Origin: Uloborus plumipes | Lineage: Eukaryota > Arthropoda > Arachnida > Araneae > Uloboridae | Assembly: GCA_038373865.1 (NCBI GenBank) | Contig: JAXGGA010004733.1 | Location: forward strand, 21,072 to 85,071 | Length of the DNA: 64,000 nt | Direction: 5' to 3' | In this document: positions 53,501 through 63,297 of the stretch, one piece after another | How positions within the stretch are numbered: position 1 is the stretch's first letter | How the letters are laid out: every line of letters starts with the position of its first letter | Made by a program: the position numbers and the translations under genes | Notes under the pieces: generated by a model | The model's input: the letters and a program-made list of their open reading frames with translations, nothing else | What the model was told of the DNA's origin: nothing | The model's database searches: none

Positions 53501-56216
53501 AAGTTGGTTTGATGACTTGAGAGAAAAAGGTGAAGATTTCTGTTATAACAATAACAATATTTATTACTAGCAATAAGTATGAGTTAGCAGCAGTTAGTAC
53601 ACTAGTGAATATTAAAAAGTAGTTAGTGACTAGGGTTACTATAATTTACCTCCAAATTTAGATGCCTTTATTACGTTGATAGAAAGGGGACGTAAGGGAA
53701 GTGAACAATTTGCATGATGCCTTGCTCATTGACATTTAATCACACCTGACTAAATACCGACTAAATATGACTCTATTTAGGTTCCATAAAACTTTATATA
53801 ACTTTTAAATAGTACCTTTTTGCTTTAACCAAAAAAATGTAGAAAATAAAAAAACAATTTCTAAGTTGCTAAATTTAAAGTTTGACAAAATATTTTGCTA
53901 CATTTGTTTTCTTGTAATACTTTTGCAGGGCATAGAAGAGACTTAGAACTTGAAGAAATGGTTGAGGATTTACAAGATAAAGTTCGTCAGTTAGAAAAAA
54001 CCAATTCTCACTTGAGAGAGAAAGTAAGTTTTTTTCTTTTATTAGGTTGGTGCGTATGAAATGTCGGATTCTCTTTACATGCGGACGTTTGTCTCCCTGT
54101 TTTCGTTATACTTTTGTCTTTGGCATAACCTCATTCATAGTCGTATTGTCCATTGCCAGAGACTCATTTCAGCAAAATAGGTTTTCTCGAAGGTCTTCCC
54201 TTTCGTTATTTCTTTTGAGTTTATTGCCGATATGAATTCTGCCGACACACAAAACAATTGTGAAACTGAACGAACTGGAATATGAAGTTTTGCAGCATCC
54301 ACCATATTCACCGGATCTCTCGTCGACCGATTTTCATTTTTTCAAGCATTTAGAGCTGTTTTTAAGGGGCAAACACTATGAAAATGAAGACAGTCTAAAA
54401 AACTCGATATCAAAGTTTATTAATTCTAAAGACCAAAATTTTTTTAAGACAGGCATCTACGCTTTAAAATCTCGTTGGGAGAAGTGTATTCAGGGGTCTG
54501 TCCAGGATTTTTCACAGGGTCCGTTTTTTGTGAAAAACTAAATAATTTTGTGAAAAATTAAACAATTTTGTGAAAATCAAACAATTTAAAAAAAAAAAAA
54601 AAACGCAAAAAAAAAATTGCAAAAAAATTTTTTTTTAAATTTAATAAAAAATAAAAATTAATTTCATTTATTTTCCTCTTAAAAAAAACATATTAAATAT
54701 TAAAAATGCGAAAAGTCCGATTCCTGTAGTGGATGCAAAGAGATTGCAGTTTTCAAAGTGATCATTCAAGTGACATCAAAAGCATAAAAACGGAACATAA
54801 AATAATTTTTTTTTGATGAATTTTCTTTACAATTGCATTTCAAAGGTCTATAGTAAACATATTATTAATGTCTGTTTCCACAATTAATGATAAACTAAAA
54901 TGGAGCGATCGTTTAACATTTAGACTAATAAAAGAACAGTTAATTTTGCTTTAAAAAATTTAAAATAATGATCTGAGCAAAAAATAACGCGAATTTTCAT
55001 TTATTTGCCTCCTAATAAAGAGTAATTAGCTTGAAAAGTAAGTAAAATTCGATTTCCATATCGGATGCAGAGATCGCTTTTTTTAAAATGAAAGCATCAT
55101 AAATATAAAAACGATTTTTAATAATTTATTAAAGTCAAAAATTTTAGAGCTGCATTTCATCAGGTTTATATGATGAATGTCATTAATAATCACCGACATA
55201 TTCGCCAAAAATTCGGAGGAAAAAATACGGTAGGGAAACATAGCAAAACAAACAATACTAGACTTCTAATATTAAAAGACGCAAAAATACAATAATTCCT
55301 GAATATAACTAAAACACCACCCTTGTAAGCATTAAAGAATAAATAAATAAATGAAATTAAAAAAAAAAACATAATTTTCTGCCAAAATAAGGTCAAAACA
55401 TCGCACCAAAGACGTCAGATGGAGATAATTTTAATTTTAAATAGTAGCTGATCGCTCTACCCAGAAGCAATCCCATTTTTTCTCCACCCCAGCTATCTGT
55501 TTGCAGTTCTAAGTTCATTCCGCTGATAATTGCTATTATTATTATTTTCTTTATGTTTACGTTCATAGCAGGGAGAAATATCCTTACTCTGCACTTCCAG
55601 AGAAATCTATAACAGCAACATCACAGCAAGCCACTTTGATTTGCATATGATAAAACAAACAAGCAGTACCATTAAAGCAAAACAACTACCTTTTTTAGGT
55701 TGTTAATTTCTTTAAAAGAAACCAACAAAAAGTGCTACATTTTGCTCTAAAGATTTTTTGCTTGCCCAAGCATCGCAGGGCCAGGCAGGAAGTGCCGACT
55801 TTTTTTTTTCCCTAAAGTTGGCGGATAAACGATTACCTTCTTTAACTTCAGAAAAGGTCCAAAAGTTATGGGCTTTTACACAGAAATATGCTATGCATTA
55901 TTTTGATTTCAGATTTGCTTTTTGAATGAATCATGTGTGAAATGCACGTTTGTTTGATTAGCATTTTGTGAAGGGTCTGTTTTGCTTGATCGTATTTTTG
56001 TGAAGGGTCCGTTTTGCTCGATAGTATTTTTTGTGAAAGGTCCGTTTTGCTTGATCGTATTTTTGTGAAGGGTCCGTTAACGGACCCAAATTTCCTCTGG
56101 CCAGACCCCTGGTATTGAAGCGAATGGAGCATACTTTGATTGAATAAACAGCTTTTGAAGAAAGATATGCAGTTTTATACAATCACTTAAGAATCCGACA
56201 TTTCATACGCACCAAC

Positions 56217-56312
<96 letters not shown>

Positions 56313-57800
56313 CAGGCACGTGCCGTCAATGAATGCCTAGGGTAGGCAGATGCGCAGATTTGTGGAATAATATAGATCTTTAAAAACGCATAAAATGTGA
56401 AAAGCAATAAAATAATATGAATATGAAAGATGTTTACTTACAATACATATATGCAGAAATATTCGCCTGCATATATGTATATAATTTATATATCTCATTT
56501 CCATATTGGATACAGTTTCAACATAATCCTACGAAAAAGCGAGATACAAAAAAAAAAAACCTAAAACAACTGAAAATTACTGTATTTGATAAAAAAATAA
56601 ACACGACAATTTAGATAACTGTGGAACTAATGGAGCAAACTGTAAGCATTCAACAGTACTGTACAAAAGGCGGTATCAAGACGTCTAGACAGTAGAAACG
56701 CCACAGACTCTACAGGCACAGTTCTGCGCATGACGCAGTCAAGTTTCGGCGGAGAGCAGAAGAAACCAGGGTTGCGGAGTCGGAGGAAAAATGGTCGACT
56801 CCGACTCCGACTCCGGGATTTTAAAACTTTCGACTCCGACTCCGACTCCCGACTCCTGCTTTTTTTTTATTATTTTTTTTACCCAAATATGAAGAGGGAA
56901 AAACCCTAAACAAAGGTTGAAATATTAAGACCATTTTTAAAAGTTTCATTTTTATTCATGGTCGTAGCTAGGACTCACTTTAGGGGGGCAGATAGCAAGC
57001 TGGGGTATCCCAGTCGGAGGTCATGAGAGGTCATTGTGACCTCTCAAAAAGTTCAATTTTCTCAAGAATTCTCGCAGGTAATTTCACCACATTCACCTCA
57101 ATTCTCGGAGGTCACTGTGACCTCCCAAAAAGTCCATTTTCTCCAGAGCAAAAGACAAGTGCCGCTATTGTCATTTGACTCCGTACAAAACTAATCATTT
57201 TCTTGTTAAATGGCCAGACTTTATTTTAACACATTGCATTTTTGCTGCAAAGACCCGCCATTTGAAGCACTTTTTAATGATCCTAGATGCTAAGGATTTG
57301 GATATTGGACGCTGAAAATTTGTATCTGTTAGTTTCAAAGATATGTTTTCACCTCCATAAAGTTTCATCCAAATCGGAGGTGGTCGGAGTCGGAGTCGAC
57401 ATGTTTTTCAGCGACTCCGACTCCGACTCCTTTGGTCCAAAATCAGTCCGACTCCGACTCTTCGACTCCGACTCCGACTCCGCAGCCCTGGAAGAAACCG
57501 CAAAGGCACTTTTCGGACAGCCTTTCGTCGCCGCTTTTCGAACATTAGGGGAGAGTAGTGCGGGGCACGTGCACTTCCTAATACTACGCACAGTATAGAT
57601 ACAGTGGTTGAAAAGCAGCGGTAGTCGGTGCTTTTTAAGGAAGAAAAATGAACATTTTCGGGTTTTTTTCTGCTCTATTCGCTGTTTAATGCCTTAATTT
57701 TTCCAAATCAGTGCATTACGTGTCATTCACTGAAATTAAAAAATTGGTATATTTTCTTCATGGGTAGGCACTGCCTACCTTGCCTACCCAGACGGCACGT

Positions 57801-57854
<54 letters not shown>

Positions 57855-60800
57855 CGTACCAAATGCAAACGAAATACTACGTATGCATAAACCTACTGTT
57901 GATTTATTTCCGATGAGGATCTTCATTTAAAGATGTTTCATGGTTCTTATCCTAAGTAAAAAGCGAATTGACGTAATTGTCACGTTCCATATTGAAATTC
58001 AAGAGAAGAGCTTAGAAAATGCAACGAGGAAATTTTGCTTTGTTGCAGTTTTCTGCGAGAAAATACTGCTCGTACGTGTGTTAAGTTTCAAAGAAAAACA
58101 AAGAAAGACCACGTCTACCTTAAATTATAATACTTTAAGCACAAAAATTGGCTTTAATAGTACTGCAACGTCCAATGGATAGTAATATTAAATGTCTTTC
58201 ATAGAGTTAGTTTAGACAGTGATACTTCATATGCTTATCGTCACTTAATTAACACTAAAGGAATTCGTTTTCTTTAAAATAACTTGAGACTTTGTATTGT
58301 AATATGTTAACATTGAATTTACCTAAATGAGTAGATTTGTCTTTCTCTTAGATGTTGGTTGCAAAACAGCAAGTTATTAACCAAGTCAGAAGACCAAATC
58401 CATACAGTCATATTCCACCCAAAGTAAATTCTGTAAGTATATAAACTCACTTCAGTTAAGTTATGCATTTCAAGTTACTGTGATGAGAAACAAAATTTAA
58501 ATGCTTCAACTATATGTGCTGTGAACCAATGTGACCATTTTAAAAAGTAAAAATTGTTCTTTGTGCTTGGAAAAGCAGCTAAATATCTTTCTTTTAAATT
58601 AAAAAGCGGATAATTCAGTGCAGAATCAAACTAAGCAGGCTAATGTTGTTGTAGTACAAATTGCAAAAAGACTAGAAAGTCGAAACTTTTTAACTTTGAA
58701 AAGGGTGACTACTTTGACATTGTTCTGCTCTGTAGTAGCTTTTGTAACTAGTGCAAATGATTTTTGTATTTAAACTCAAAGAGATGCCTTCTGGGGACTA
58801 ACATCGTAATTAAAGAAGCCCACCTTTTTTTTTTTCATTTATAGTTTGAGAAATTCAAATTTATTCCTTCTATTTTTTTTCATCTAACTTTGTTTAATAT
58901 TCTATGCAAAACTTTTTATGAAGTTTAAAAAGCAGTTTTGAAATCATTTCTTATAAGAGTCTTTATCACGTCAGCATTTGATCATTTATATAGATTCACT
59001 TTTAAACAACACAATATTTTTTAAAGAAGTAACAGTGCAGTTTCAAAACAAAGAAATAATGAAGAACACATATGAACTCATCTCTAAACATACACTGAAG
59101 TGACAAAAGTCATGGGATAGCAATATGCAAATTTTCAGATGGCAGTAGCATCGCATAGAACAGGTATAAATGCGCAGTGCTTTTACAGAGCTTTCATTTC
59201 TGTTCAAGTTATTCATGTGAAGAGGTTTTAACGTGATGATGACCGCACGACGTGAATTAACAGACTTTGAACGCGGAATGTTAGTTGGAGCTAGACGCAT
59301 GGGTCATGCCATTTCGGAAATCGTTAGAGAATTCAACATTCCCAGATCCACTGTGTCAAGAGTGTGCCGAGAGTATGAAATTTCAGGCATAACATCCCAC
59401 CATGGACAGCGCAGTGGTCGACCGCCTGCACTTAAAGATCGAGACCGGCGACGTCTGCAAAGAGTCGTAAATTCTAACAGACAAGCAACACTGCGTCAAA
59501 TCACCGTAGAAATCAATGTGGGACGTACAATGGACGTGTCTGCTAGAACTGTGCGGAGAAATTTGGATTTCTTGGGCTATTCCAGCAGAAGACCGACTCG
59601 AGTGCCTTTACTGACAGAACGACATCGCTTGCAGCGACTCTCGTGGGCACGTGAGCATATCGGTTGGTCCCTAGATGAATGGAAAACCGTGGCCTGGTCC
59701 GATGAGTCACGATTTCAGCTGGTAAGAGCCGATGGTAGGGTTCGAGTGTGGCGCAGACCCCACGAAGCCATGGACCCAAACTGTCAGCAAGGCACTGTTC
59801 AAGCTGGTGGTGGCTCCGTAATGGTGTGGGCTGTTTTTTCATGGCATGGACTTGGTCCTCTAGTGCGACTGGACCGAACATTGACTGGAAATGCTTATGT
59901 GCAGCTACTTGGAGATCACTTGCAGCCATTCATGGACTTCATGTACCCAAACAACGATGGGATTTTTATGGATGACAATGCGCCATGTCACCGCGGCCAC
60001 AACTGTTCGCAATTGGTTTGAAGAAAATTCTGGACAATTCCAACGAATGATTTGGCCACCTAGATCGCCCGACATGAATCCCATTGAGCATTTATGGGAC
60101 ACCATCGAGAGGTCTGTTCGTGCCCAAAATCCTGCCCCATCAACGCTTTCACAATTATGGACGTCTATCGAGACAGCATGACTCAATATTCCTGCAGAAG
60201 ACTTCCAACGACTTGTTGAGTCCATGCCACGTCGAGTTGTTGCACTTCGCCGGGCAAAAGGAGGGCCGACACGATATTAAGAGGTATCCGATGACTTTTG
60301 TCACTTCAGTGTATTTTGTATTAGATTACAAGTTATTTATCAATAAAATGAACTATTTTTTGATTTTATTCGTCCTGCACTACTTGACCCATTCTGTAGT
60401 TTTACGCATTAATTTATATCAAGTTGATTGTTTTGTATGAAAATAATCTTTTCATCTTAGTTAATTTAATGGAACTTATCCTGTCTTTTTTGAAATTAGG
60501 GAACATCTAGAAGTGGAATATCTCCATATTTTTTGTCTCTTAGCATCAAAGGGAAAAGTCCGCAATCATTGTCAAGGTTTGTAAACATAATTTATTATTG
60601 GCATATGATTTTAATAACACATCTTGTTTAAACATGTTGATTTCACAGAATTAAACTGTAGTGTTGTTGACAATTGTTTTTCTTATAGAAAGCCTCCAAG
60701 TGCACCTATACCACCATATGCAATTAGCTTACTAGAAGAAGCAAGAAATGAGCTTTCAAACCTGTATGTATCTGTATGCGAGATTGTAATATGCAAATAT

Positions 60801-63297
60801 GAATTTACGTTTCTTAAATAAATAAATGAATAAATAAGTGAAATTGGAGGAAAAAAAAAAGAATAAATAAATAAAATAAAATAGAGAATAATAATAATAA
60901 AAATAATTTTAAAATAAAGCACTTAAAATTTTTTCAAACTTCTAAAATTTTGTTTATGAATATAAATTTAAGCGTAAGAAATTTTAGGTTCAAAGTTTAA
61001 GTCAAGGTAATTCAACTCCAATTCTGACTCCAACTCATATGAAACATTACAATATTTTTATCAGCAATGGCTTTTTTAGAGTCTTTTAAGCAGTAGATGT
61101 GTGACACTTATAATTTCTTCCTCTTTAAGGGGGTTACAGTACCTCAAAAATGACCAAAAGACCAAAAAAATGTTTATTGCTTATTTCAAAAGTAAAAGTT
61201 ATTTAAAACACTCAGAAAAAATAGCATTGTTCTAGCTAAATTATTTAAAAAGTTATGAGTGACTTTAGGGCATGCATGCTATGTGTTCTAATGGAAAAGC
61301 CAAACTTTAAAGTGCTTTTTCTCGGTGATCAGTTTTTAGTGTTTCTATGTTACTGGAAATGCTAAGGAATTTTTTCTATTAAAGATATAACTTTAAAGCA
61401 ATATTTTTTGCACTCAGGATAATATATTTAACAAAACTGTGCATTGAATAAGCGTTTTATAAATTACAAAAATTTTTAGAGTTTGTTAAACCTCGAAGAA
61501 CAAAATTTTCTAAGAATTTTTTACATAAAAGGTCACAAAATATTTTCTAATCAAAATATAAGAAAATGAATGCACAGATTTGTTGAGGTAATCCTTGTGA
61601 TCATTTCGCAAAAAGAAATTTTGAAATTAGTGCAGAAACAAAAAAGCCTTAGGGTTTTTAAAAAATTGAAATTTTCTTACATTTTTCAAATTTTCAAAAA
61701 AAGTTTTCAAAATTTTTAATGTTTGAAAATAAATTATTGATTGTTAAACAAGTGCAGAAACAAATATTTCAAGGAATTAACTTTTTTATTTAAATTAAAG
61801 AAATTCGTTTGAAAGGTACTGTAACCCCTTAAAATTGTTATAAAAACAATTATCGCCACAATTTATTACTTTTGAATATATGATTCATAATAAGCTATTA
61901 AAAGCACTTCTTATCCTTAATTTAAGGAAAATATTGGTGTCAAATCAAAAGTCTGAAATTGAATTATATGAACAAGAGAATGAGATTTTAAAACAGAAGG
62001 TAATTAAATTCTTATTATTTTCAAATTTGTATGTTCCTAAATAGGTGCATATTATGTTGATCTTTACTATTTCAGCAACATTTTGCTATATGTATTTTTA
62101 TGAAATTTGCTTTTAATCATGCATACTTTTAAGAATTCTGAAAAACTAAAAAAAAAAATTAATAATAATAATAATTGAAACATTGCTCATTGAAGTTATT
62201 TTTAGTTTTGCTTATGTCTAAAAATATATTCTTTTGAATCCAATGTGGTTTCATTTTGCAATAAAAAATTGAGCTTGTTTTTTAAATGTGTAATTATGCT
62301 TCTGTTAAAAATTTAATTGCGTCTACTTTTTCTCTCTTTTTAAAATTTTACTATGCAATGTTGATTATTATAAAACTGTTGCAAACTTATTTATTTTAAG
62401 ATGAGTTGACAGATATATTGAGCTGATCAAAATGGATTTCATTTGCCAATAAATTTTTCAATCTAATTTCGGCCTTATTTACTATTAGCTGTTTTCATGT
62501 TATAGTAATATTTAAATATTTGTTGAACCAAATTCTAATTAAAGTATACTATATATTTTTAGCTTAGAATGCGGGAAATAGAGTTTGATGAAGAACTAAA
62601 TGGCTTAAAATGTCAACTTACGCAACGTCAAAGGTTTGACGCTTTATTTCTTAGAAATCTTTAACTTTATCGGAAAGCATCTTATGAAAGAACAAAACGA
62701 ATATTGTATTTAATTATAATAAGATTATCTCATTAGTAATTTATTTTTAGATTTTAAGATTTGAATCTCTATAATCATCATTTGTTTATTTGTAAAGAAC
62801 ATTTTGATATGTTTTTATTTTATTTTCATTTCTTTAAGTTTCTTTTATAATTTTGTTGCCTTCTTTTCTTGAATATTTCAGGCAGCATGTACAAGAGAAC
62901 TTAGACCTAATTCGCTTGCACAGAGAAGTAAAGCAGAAAAACACAAAATTTATGACTATTCAAGCTCAATATGCAGATCTCGAAGAGGTAGTTGTCAAAA
63001 TATATTAATGTCATTTAAATTGTTGCATAAATTAAGAATATAAAAGATGCTTGTAACTTTCATTTATATTTTTTGTTGATTTTTGACAATGTGTAATGTG
63101 TATAGCATTTTTAGAAATCATATTAGATACTTGTATATTTTTTTGTACAGAAAATGAGAGCACTGAAATCGAACCATGACCACTTGGTTAAGGAGATGGA
63201 AGATTTGGCTTTTCAATATAAAGCAGAACAGAAAAAGAACTTGGAATTGCTGGGAGAGTTGCAAAAGGCTGAAATAAATGCTGCTACTACTATTGAG
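50474..63297 (+). CDS. Rpgrip1l: RPGRIP1L/RPGRIP1-family protein, N-terminal part (11 exons in window)
   Basis: Exons 50474-50555, 51984-52125, 53181-53245, 53929-54023, 58352-58432, 60500-60576, 60689-60763, 61927-61999, 62563-62633, 62882-62987 and 63151-63297 join in frame to 1,014 nt (338 codons) with GT-AG borders throughout. Diagnostic stretches are TRSDLEDQFYKFKEEN, KKQEDELKRLATKMTRL, LEEMVEDLQDKVRQLEK and SLLEEARNELSNL, the conserved N-terminal blocks of RPGRIP1L (NPHP8/fantom) and RPGRIP1. The product is largely coiled coil. In the family the C2 domains and the RPGR-interacting domain follow, here beyond the window. RPGRIP1L scaffolds the ciliary transition zone. An in-frame TGA at 50435-50437 supports the ATG at 50474. 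Whether it is called RPGRIP1 or RPGRIP1L is open, as invertebrates usually have one gene. Confidence 0.93.
50996..51745. mobile_element. Possible MITE, TIR GGGCAATTCCA, TSD AGAA
   Basis: Ends GGGCAATTCCA and TGGAATTGCCC are complementary and flanked by AGAA on both sides (50992-50995, 51746-51749). 750 bp, AT-rich, no coding potential. It lies in intron 1. The TIR is short, so chance is not excluded. Confidence 0.5.
51984..52125 (+). CDS. Rpgrip1l: RPGRIP1L-family exon 2
   Basis: Encodes VPDRHISIEKRTG, then SDLEDQFYKFKEENYQLKR and KKQEDELK, the first conserved coiled-coil block. Donor GTATGT; phase 2 out. Confidence 0.95.
52414..52589. mobile_element. pogo/Tigger-like MITE, 176 bp
   Basis: Ends CAGTCGATGCTCG and CGAGCGTCGACTG, flanked by TA on both sides (52412-52413, 52590-52591). 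Internal CGTTATAACGACC and CGTTATAAAGACC are typical of this MITE type. It lies in intron 2. Confidence 0.75.
52590..53180 (+). other. Remainder of intron 2 of the RPGRIP1L-family gene
   Basis: AT-rich. The hydrophobic frame at 52946-53185 runs into exon 3 out of frame and is not supported as coding. Confidence 0.5.
53181..53245 (+). CDS. Rpgrip1l: RPGRIP1L-family exon 3
   Basis: Acceptor TTACTTACAG, donor GTGAGT. Encodes LATKMTRLLREKKNMELKNSP, which directly continues the conserved block of exon 2. Confidence 0.93.
53929..54023 (+). CDS. Rpgrip1l: RPGRIP1L-family exon 4
   Basis: Acceptor TTTTGCAG, donor GTAAGT. Encodes HRRDLELEEMVEDLQDKVRQ and LEKTNSHLREK. A mariner begins 16 nt after the donor site. 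Confidence 0.95.
54260..56143 (+). pseudogene. mariner transposase C-terminal remnant, interrupted
   Basis: 54260-54490 encodes LNELEYEVLQHPPYSPDLSS, DFHFFKHLELFLRGKHYEN and SRWEKCI, the last part of a mariner transposase with the PYSPDLSPTD region that carries the third catalytic residue. It is cut at 54490 and resumes at 56117 as EANGAYFD then stop (56141-56143). The upstream DNA-binding and first catalytic segments are missing. Confidence 0.9.
54491..56111. mobile_element. 1.6-kb hAT-like element inside the mariner
   Basis: Left end CAGGGGTCTGTCCAG, right end CTGGCCAGACCCCTG, with a 5-bp TSD GTATT (54486-54490, 56112-56116). The TSD size is confirmed because removing the element and one GTATT restores the conserved mariner C-terminus. 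The right subterminal region has four copies of a ~31-bp unit TTTTGTGAAGGGTCCGTTTTGCTTGATCGTA, and the left has several TTTTGTGAAAA copies. No transposase. Confidence 0.88.
56221..56312. repeat. (TA)n microsatellite, left part
   Basis: About 92 bp of TA with minor interruptions. It continues at 57806-57850 beyond the hAT insertion and abuts the right end of the mariner. Confidence 0.95.
56313..57805. mobile_element. hAT element inserted in the (TA)n tract
   Basis: Left end CAGGCACGTGCCGTC, right end GACGGCACGTCTCTG, with both ends carrying GGGTAGGCA/TGCCTACCC motifs. The flanks are TA repeats, so the 8-bp TSD cannot be proved. 1,493 bp, including the 724-bp element at 56767. No transposase. 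Confidence 0.75.
56767..57490. mobile_element. hAT element with GGAGTC subterminal arrays
   Basis: Left end CAGGGTTGCGGAGTCGG, right end CTCCGCAGCCCTG, with a perfect 8-bp TSD GAAGAAAC (56759-56766, 57491-57498). Each ~100-bp end is mostly GACTCC/GGAGTC hexamers. Frames that read SDSDSDS (57287-57598) or the reverse are translations of the hexamer, not proteins. Nested in the 56313 element. Confidence 0.92.
57806..57850. repeat. (TA)n microsatellite, right part
   Basis: Continuation of the tract at 56221-56312. Confidence 0.95.
57851..58351 (+). other. End of intron 4 of the RPGRIP1L-family gene
   Basis: Unremarkable AT-rich intron ending in TTTCTCTTAG. No extra exon or transposon end was seen. 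Confidence 0.6.
58352..58432 (+). CDS. Rpgrip1l: RPGRIP1L-family exon 5
   Basis: Donor GTAAGT. Encodes MLVAKQQVINQVRRPNPYSH then IPPKVNS, the conserved 'AKQQ' and 'PY' stretch after the first coiled coil. Phase 0 on both sides. Confidence 0.93.
59093..60311 (+). mobile_element. Tc1-like transposon copy 2
   Basis: Ends CACTGAAGTGACAAAAGTCATGGGATA and the complement of CACTGAAGTGACAAAAGTCATCGGATA, flanked by TA (59091-59092, 60312-60313). 1,219 bp, uninterrupted, on the gene strand in intron 5 of the RPGRIP1L-family gene. I count about seven differences from copy 1. Confidence 0.97.
59233..60280 (+). pseudogene. Tc1-type transposase, copy 2 (frameshift and stop)
   Basis: Same 348-residue DD36E-type transposase as copy 1. 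Here the Gln at the copy-1 stop is intact, but one extra base at about 59994 (CACCGCGGCC against CACCGGGCC) shifts the frame just after MDDNAPCHR. A TGA at 60179-60181 replaces a Trp codon. The DNA-binding half is intact. Confidence 0.95.
60500..60576 (+). CDS. Rpgrip1l: RPGRIP1L-family exon 6
   Basis: Acceptor TTGAAATTAG, donor GTTTGT. Encodes GTSRSGISPYFLSLSIKGKS and PQSLS. It is poorly conserved; inclusion rests on phase (0 in, 2 out), which fits both neighbours. Confidence 0.78.
60689..60763 (+). CDS. Rpgrip1l: RPGRIP1L-family exon 7
   Basis: Acceptor TTTCTTATAG, donor GTATGT. Encodes KPPSAPIPPYAISLLEEARN and ELSN. LLEEAR is a strongly conserved family motif. Confidence 0.93.
61129..61828. 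mobile_element. 700-bp element with TTAA target site
   Basis: Left end GGGGGTTACAGTACCT, right end AGGTACTGTAACCCC, flanked by TTAA on both sides (61125-61128, 61829-61832). TTAA duplication is typical of piggyBac and Kolobok superfamilies. No coding potential, so non-autonomous. It lies in intron 7. Confidence 0.82.
61927..61999 (+). CDS. Rpgrip1l: RPGRIP1L-family exon 8
   Basis: Acceptor CTTAATTTAAG, donor GTAATT. Encodes KILVSNQKSEIELYEQENEI and LKQK; heptad-compatible coiled coil. Confidence 0.88.
62563..62633 (+). CDS. Rpgrip1l: RPGRIP1L-family exon 9
   Basis: Acceptor TATTTTTAG, donor GTTTGA. Encodes LRMREIEFDEELNGLKCQLT and QRQ; coiled coil, phase 0 in and phase 2 out. Confidence 0.87.
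62882..62987 (+). CDS. Rpgrip1l: RPGRIP1L-family exon 10
   Basis: Acceptor ATATTTCAG, donor GTAGTT. Encodes QHVQENLDLIRLHREVKQKN then TKFMTIQAQYADLEE. The NLDLIRLHREVKQK stretch matches a conserved coiled-coil block of the family. Confidence 0.92.
63151..63297 (+). CDS. Rpgrip1l: RPGRIP1L-family exon 11
   Basis: Acceptor TTTTGTACAG, donor GTATTT. Encodes KMRALKSNHDHLVKEMEDLA and ELLGELQKAEINAATTIE. Ends in phase 0; the gene continues past the window. Confidence 0.92.

Larger units (their letters stand above)
54042..56220 (+). mobile_element. mariner element, internally deleted and split
   Basis: Identical ends TTAGGTTGGTGCGTATGAAATGTCGGATTCT and its complement, flanked by TA (54040-54041, 56221-56222). 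Without the 1,621-bp insertion and one TSD copy it is only about 553 bp, against ~1.3 kb for a full mariner, so most of the transposase is deleted. It lies in intron 4 of the RPGRIP1L-family gene. Confidence 0.92.

Noticed and set aside
57287..57598. 103-residue frame rich in SDSDSDS
   Set aside because: It is the translation of GACTCC hexamer arrays at a hAT element end, not a protein.
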